Part shown: piece by piece, positions 32,596-33,711 of the stretch
Layout: each line of letters begins with the position of its first letter
Position numbering within the stretch: the stretch's first letter is position 1
Assembly: GCA_017881915.1 (NCBI GenBank)
Contig: JADGQK010000027.1
Location: forward strand, 1-33,711
Direction of reading: 5' to 3'
Length of the DNA stretch: 33,711 nt
Source of the DNA: Chloroflexota bacterium
Lineage (GTDB): Bacteria > Chloroflexota > Limnocylindria > Limnocylindrales > CSP1-4
The notes under the pieces: generated by a model
What the model saw: only the letters and a program-made list of their open reading frames with translations
The model's database searches: none
What the model was told of the DNA's origin: nothing
Translations under genes and position numbers: made by a program

Positions 32596-33305
32596 AGTTC
32601 CGCGGCTTTTCGGCAAGGACCGCATTTGTCCGGTGGGGGCTGGCCGCGGTCGGGATCGGGATCGTCCTGGGCGGGACGGCACCCAGCGCCATCCGGCTGC
32701 TGGGCGAGCTCCTGGCCACCCATGCCGGCATGGTGCCCTGGATCTCGTCACGCCTGTTCGGCTTCATCGCCTACGGCGTTCTGGCCGGCTCGGTGGTCTA
32801 CGGCTTGCTCCTGTCGACCAAGCTCCTGGACGTCATCGCCCACCGGCCGATCACCTTCACCCTGCACCAGGACCTCGCCTCGGTGGGCCTCGGGCTGGCC
32901 GGGATCCACGGCGCCCTGCTGGGACTCGACCGGACGGTACCCACGTCCCTGGTCCAGATCGCGGTTCCCTTCGCGACCGACTACCGGCCGCTGTGGGTTG
33001 GCTTCGGCCAGCTCGCATTCTGGATCGCCGCGGTCGTCGTGGCGAGCTTCTACGTTCGGCGCCGGATCGGCCAGCGGGCCTGGCGCGTCCTCCACTACGC
33101 GACGTTCCTGTCCTTCGTCGGAGCGACCGCGCACGGGCTGGGCGCGGGCACCGACACGGCCGGTTGGGGCTGGTGGATCTACCTCGCGGCCACGGACCTG
33201 GTCGTCTTCCTGTTCGTCTATCGCATCGCAATGAGCTTCAGGGGCCGTCCGCGGCAGGCGGCTCGGGCGCCGGTCGGGCGAGCGGCGGAATCGCCCGCCG
33301 CCTAG
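32592..33305 (+). CDS. Ferric-reductase-like haem b membrane protein
   Basis: A 237-residue protein with about six membrane helices. His92 and His106 (14 apart) and His168 and His181 (13 apart) lie in two helices with the spacing of bis-haem ligands in the ferric reductase/MsrQ/NOX membrane domain. There is no attached FAD/NADPH domain, so it needs a separate electron donor. Candidates are the FNR-ferredoxin pair nearby or a flavinylated partner. The start overlaps the apbE stop (ATGA). The tail after about residue 215 is basic and Ala/Pro-rich. Confidence 0.88.
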   Translation: MKFRGFSARTAFVRWGLAAVGIGIVLGGTAPSAIRLLGELLATHAGMVPWISSRLFGFIAYGVLAGSVVYGLLLSTKLLDVIAHRPITFTLHQDLASVGLGLAGIHGALLGLDRTVPTSLVQIAVPFATDYRPLWVGFGQLAFWIAAVVVASFYVRRRIGQRAWRVLHYATFLSFVGATAHGLGAGTDTAGWGWWIYLAATDLVVFLFVYRIAMSFRGRPRQAARAPVGRAAESPAA

Positions 33306-33627
33306 CCCGGGCCTAGCCCACTGCCAAGGCCACGATCGTGCGACCCGTGCCGAGGCGCCGGATGGCGATGTCGCCGCGCGGCGCCTCGGGCGCGCAATTG
33401 TTGTCGATTACCCATGCCCGCGCTACTCAGCAAGAAACCGGGCGCTTTCGACCCGTCCCCGCAGGTCGCGTCCGGCCTCCCACGCACGAAAGATGAGGTC
33501 CAGCCTGGCCGACCACCCCCGAATCCAGCCCAGTCCGCGCTTACGAGCGCGCCGGCAGGTATTCGGCAAGAAAGGACCAGACGGGCGCGCCGCGGGCGAG
33601 CCGAGCGGGCGGCGTCGGACCGCGTGA
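33306..33627. other. Gene-poor interval before tRNA-Ser, with a possible gene remnant
   Basis: No intact gene is visible. On the minus strand, about 33313-33423 encodes a protein-like stretch (VIDNNCAPEAPRGDIAIRRL, then a few residues ending VALAVG and a stop at 33313-33315). It is preceded within 40 codons by an in-frame stop and lacks a start. This may be the decayed end of a lost gene, or chance. Confidence 0.3.
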
Positions 33628-33633
33628 TATTCT
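33625..33633 (+). promoter_or_regulatory. Extended -10 element of tRNA-Ser(GCU)
   Basis: TGATATTCT, an extended -10, lies 17 bases before the tRNA and is followed by GGCGCCC, as at the other serine tRNA. No clear -35 box is seen. Confidence 0.5.
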
Positions 33634-33650
33634 GGCGCCCGCGGTTCCGC

Positions 33651-33711
33651 GGAGAGGTCGCATAGTGGCCTAGTGCAGCGGTTTGCTAAACCGCCAAGTG
33701 GGGTAACCTGC
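33651..33711 (+). tRNA. tRNA-Ser (anticodon GCU), 3' end beyond window
   Basis: The acceptor 5' strand GGAGAGG matches the other serine tRNA. The anticodon arm CGGTTTGCTAAACCG gives anticodon GCT, followed by the start of what looks like a long variable arm. The window ends before the T-arm. Confidence 0.93.

Overview
The window is very GC-rich bacterial chromosome with densely packed, mostly ATGA- or GTGA-overlapping genes. The gene style suggests a high-GC Chloroflexota lineage, for example a Limnocylindria-like environmental clade: a BTAD/AAA regulator, kinase-less ComP-like membrane proteins, a transcriptional T-box RNA in a high-GC genome, and an AroK-AroB fusion. This assignment is inference; no rRNA or other taxonomic marker is present.

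Layout. (1) 1-5679: a large SARP/LuxR-like regulator on the minus strand, cut by the left edge, divergent from a partner-switching set: a GAF-PP2C-HATPase protein, two STAS proteins and one unrecognised protein. (2) 5672-9580: a tandem family of multi-pass membrane proteins. There are two intact copies, one copy broken by a single in-frame TGA, and a C-terminal tail of the same family at each end of the array. (3) 9768-11911: a VOC protein, tRNA-Ser(UGA), a Pro/Ser-rich surface protein, an orphan Flp-type pilin and a small membrane protein.

(4) 12021-27467: a complete aromatic supercluster made of two convergent operons. The plus-strand trp operon (trpE, trpG, trpD, a triple-fusion trpC-trpF-trpB, trpA, and a DinB-like gene) follows a T-box leader whose specifier reads UGG (Trp). 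The minus-strand operon (aroF, aroA, aroE, aroC, aroKB, aroQ, chorismate mutase) follows a peptide-leader attenuator that encodes MQTFFFAYQRPA, ahead of a textbook terminator. Flux from PEP and erythrose-4-phosphate to chorismate, to prephenate and to tryptophan is thus encoded in one block with two different RNA switches.

(5) 27550-33305: a redox block. A 7Fe ferredoxin and an FNR-type reductase lie on the minus strand. Next to them are a sensor kinase and OmpR-type regulator, also on the minus strand. Divergent from these on the plus strand are two small membrane-anchored proteins, ApbE (flavin transferase) and a ferric-reductase-like haem membrane protein. The same unusual DNA element (TGAG-N4-CTCA followed by TCCGG-N-GCACAGG) occurs upstream of both the ferredoxin operon and the small-protein/ApbE operon. 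This suggests one regulon controlled by the neighbouring two-component system, and it is the most promising candidate for an undescribed system here. (6) The right edge holds the start of tRNA-Ser(GCU).
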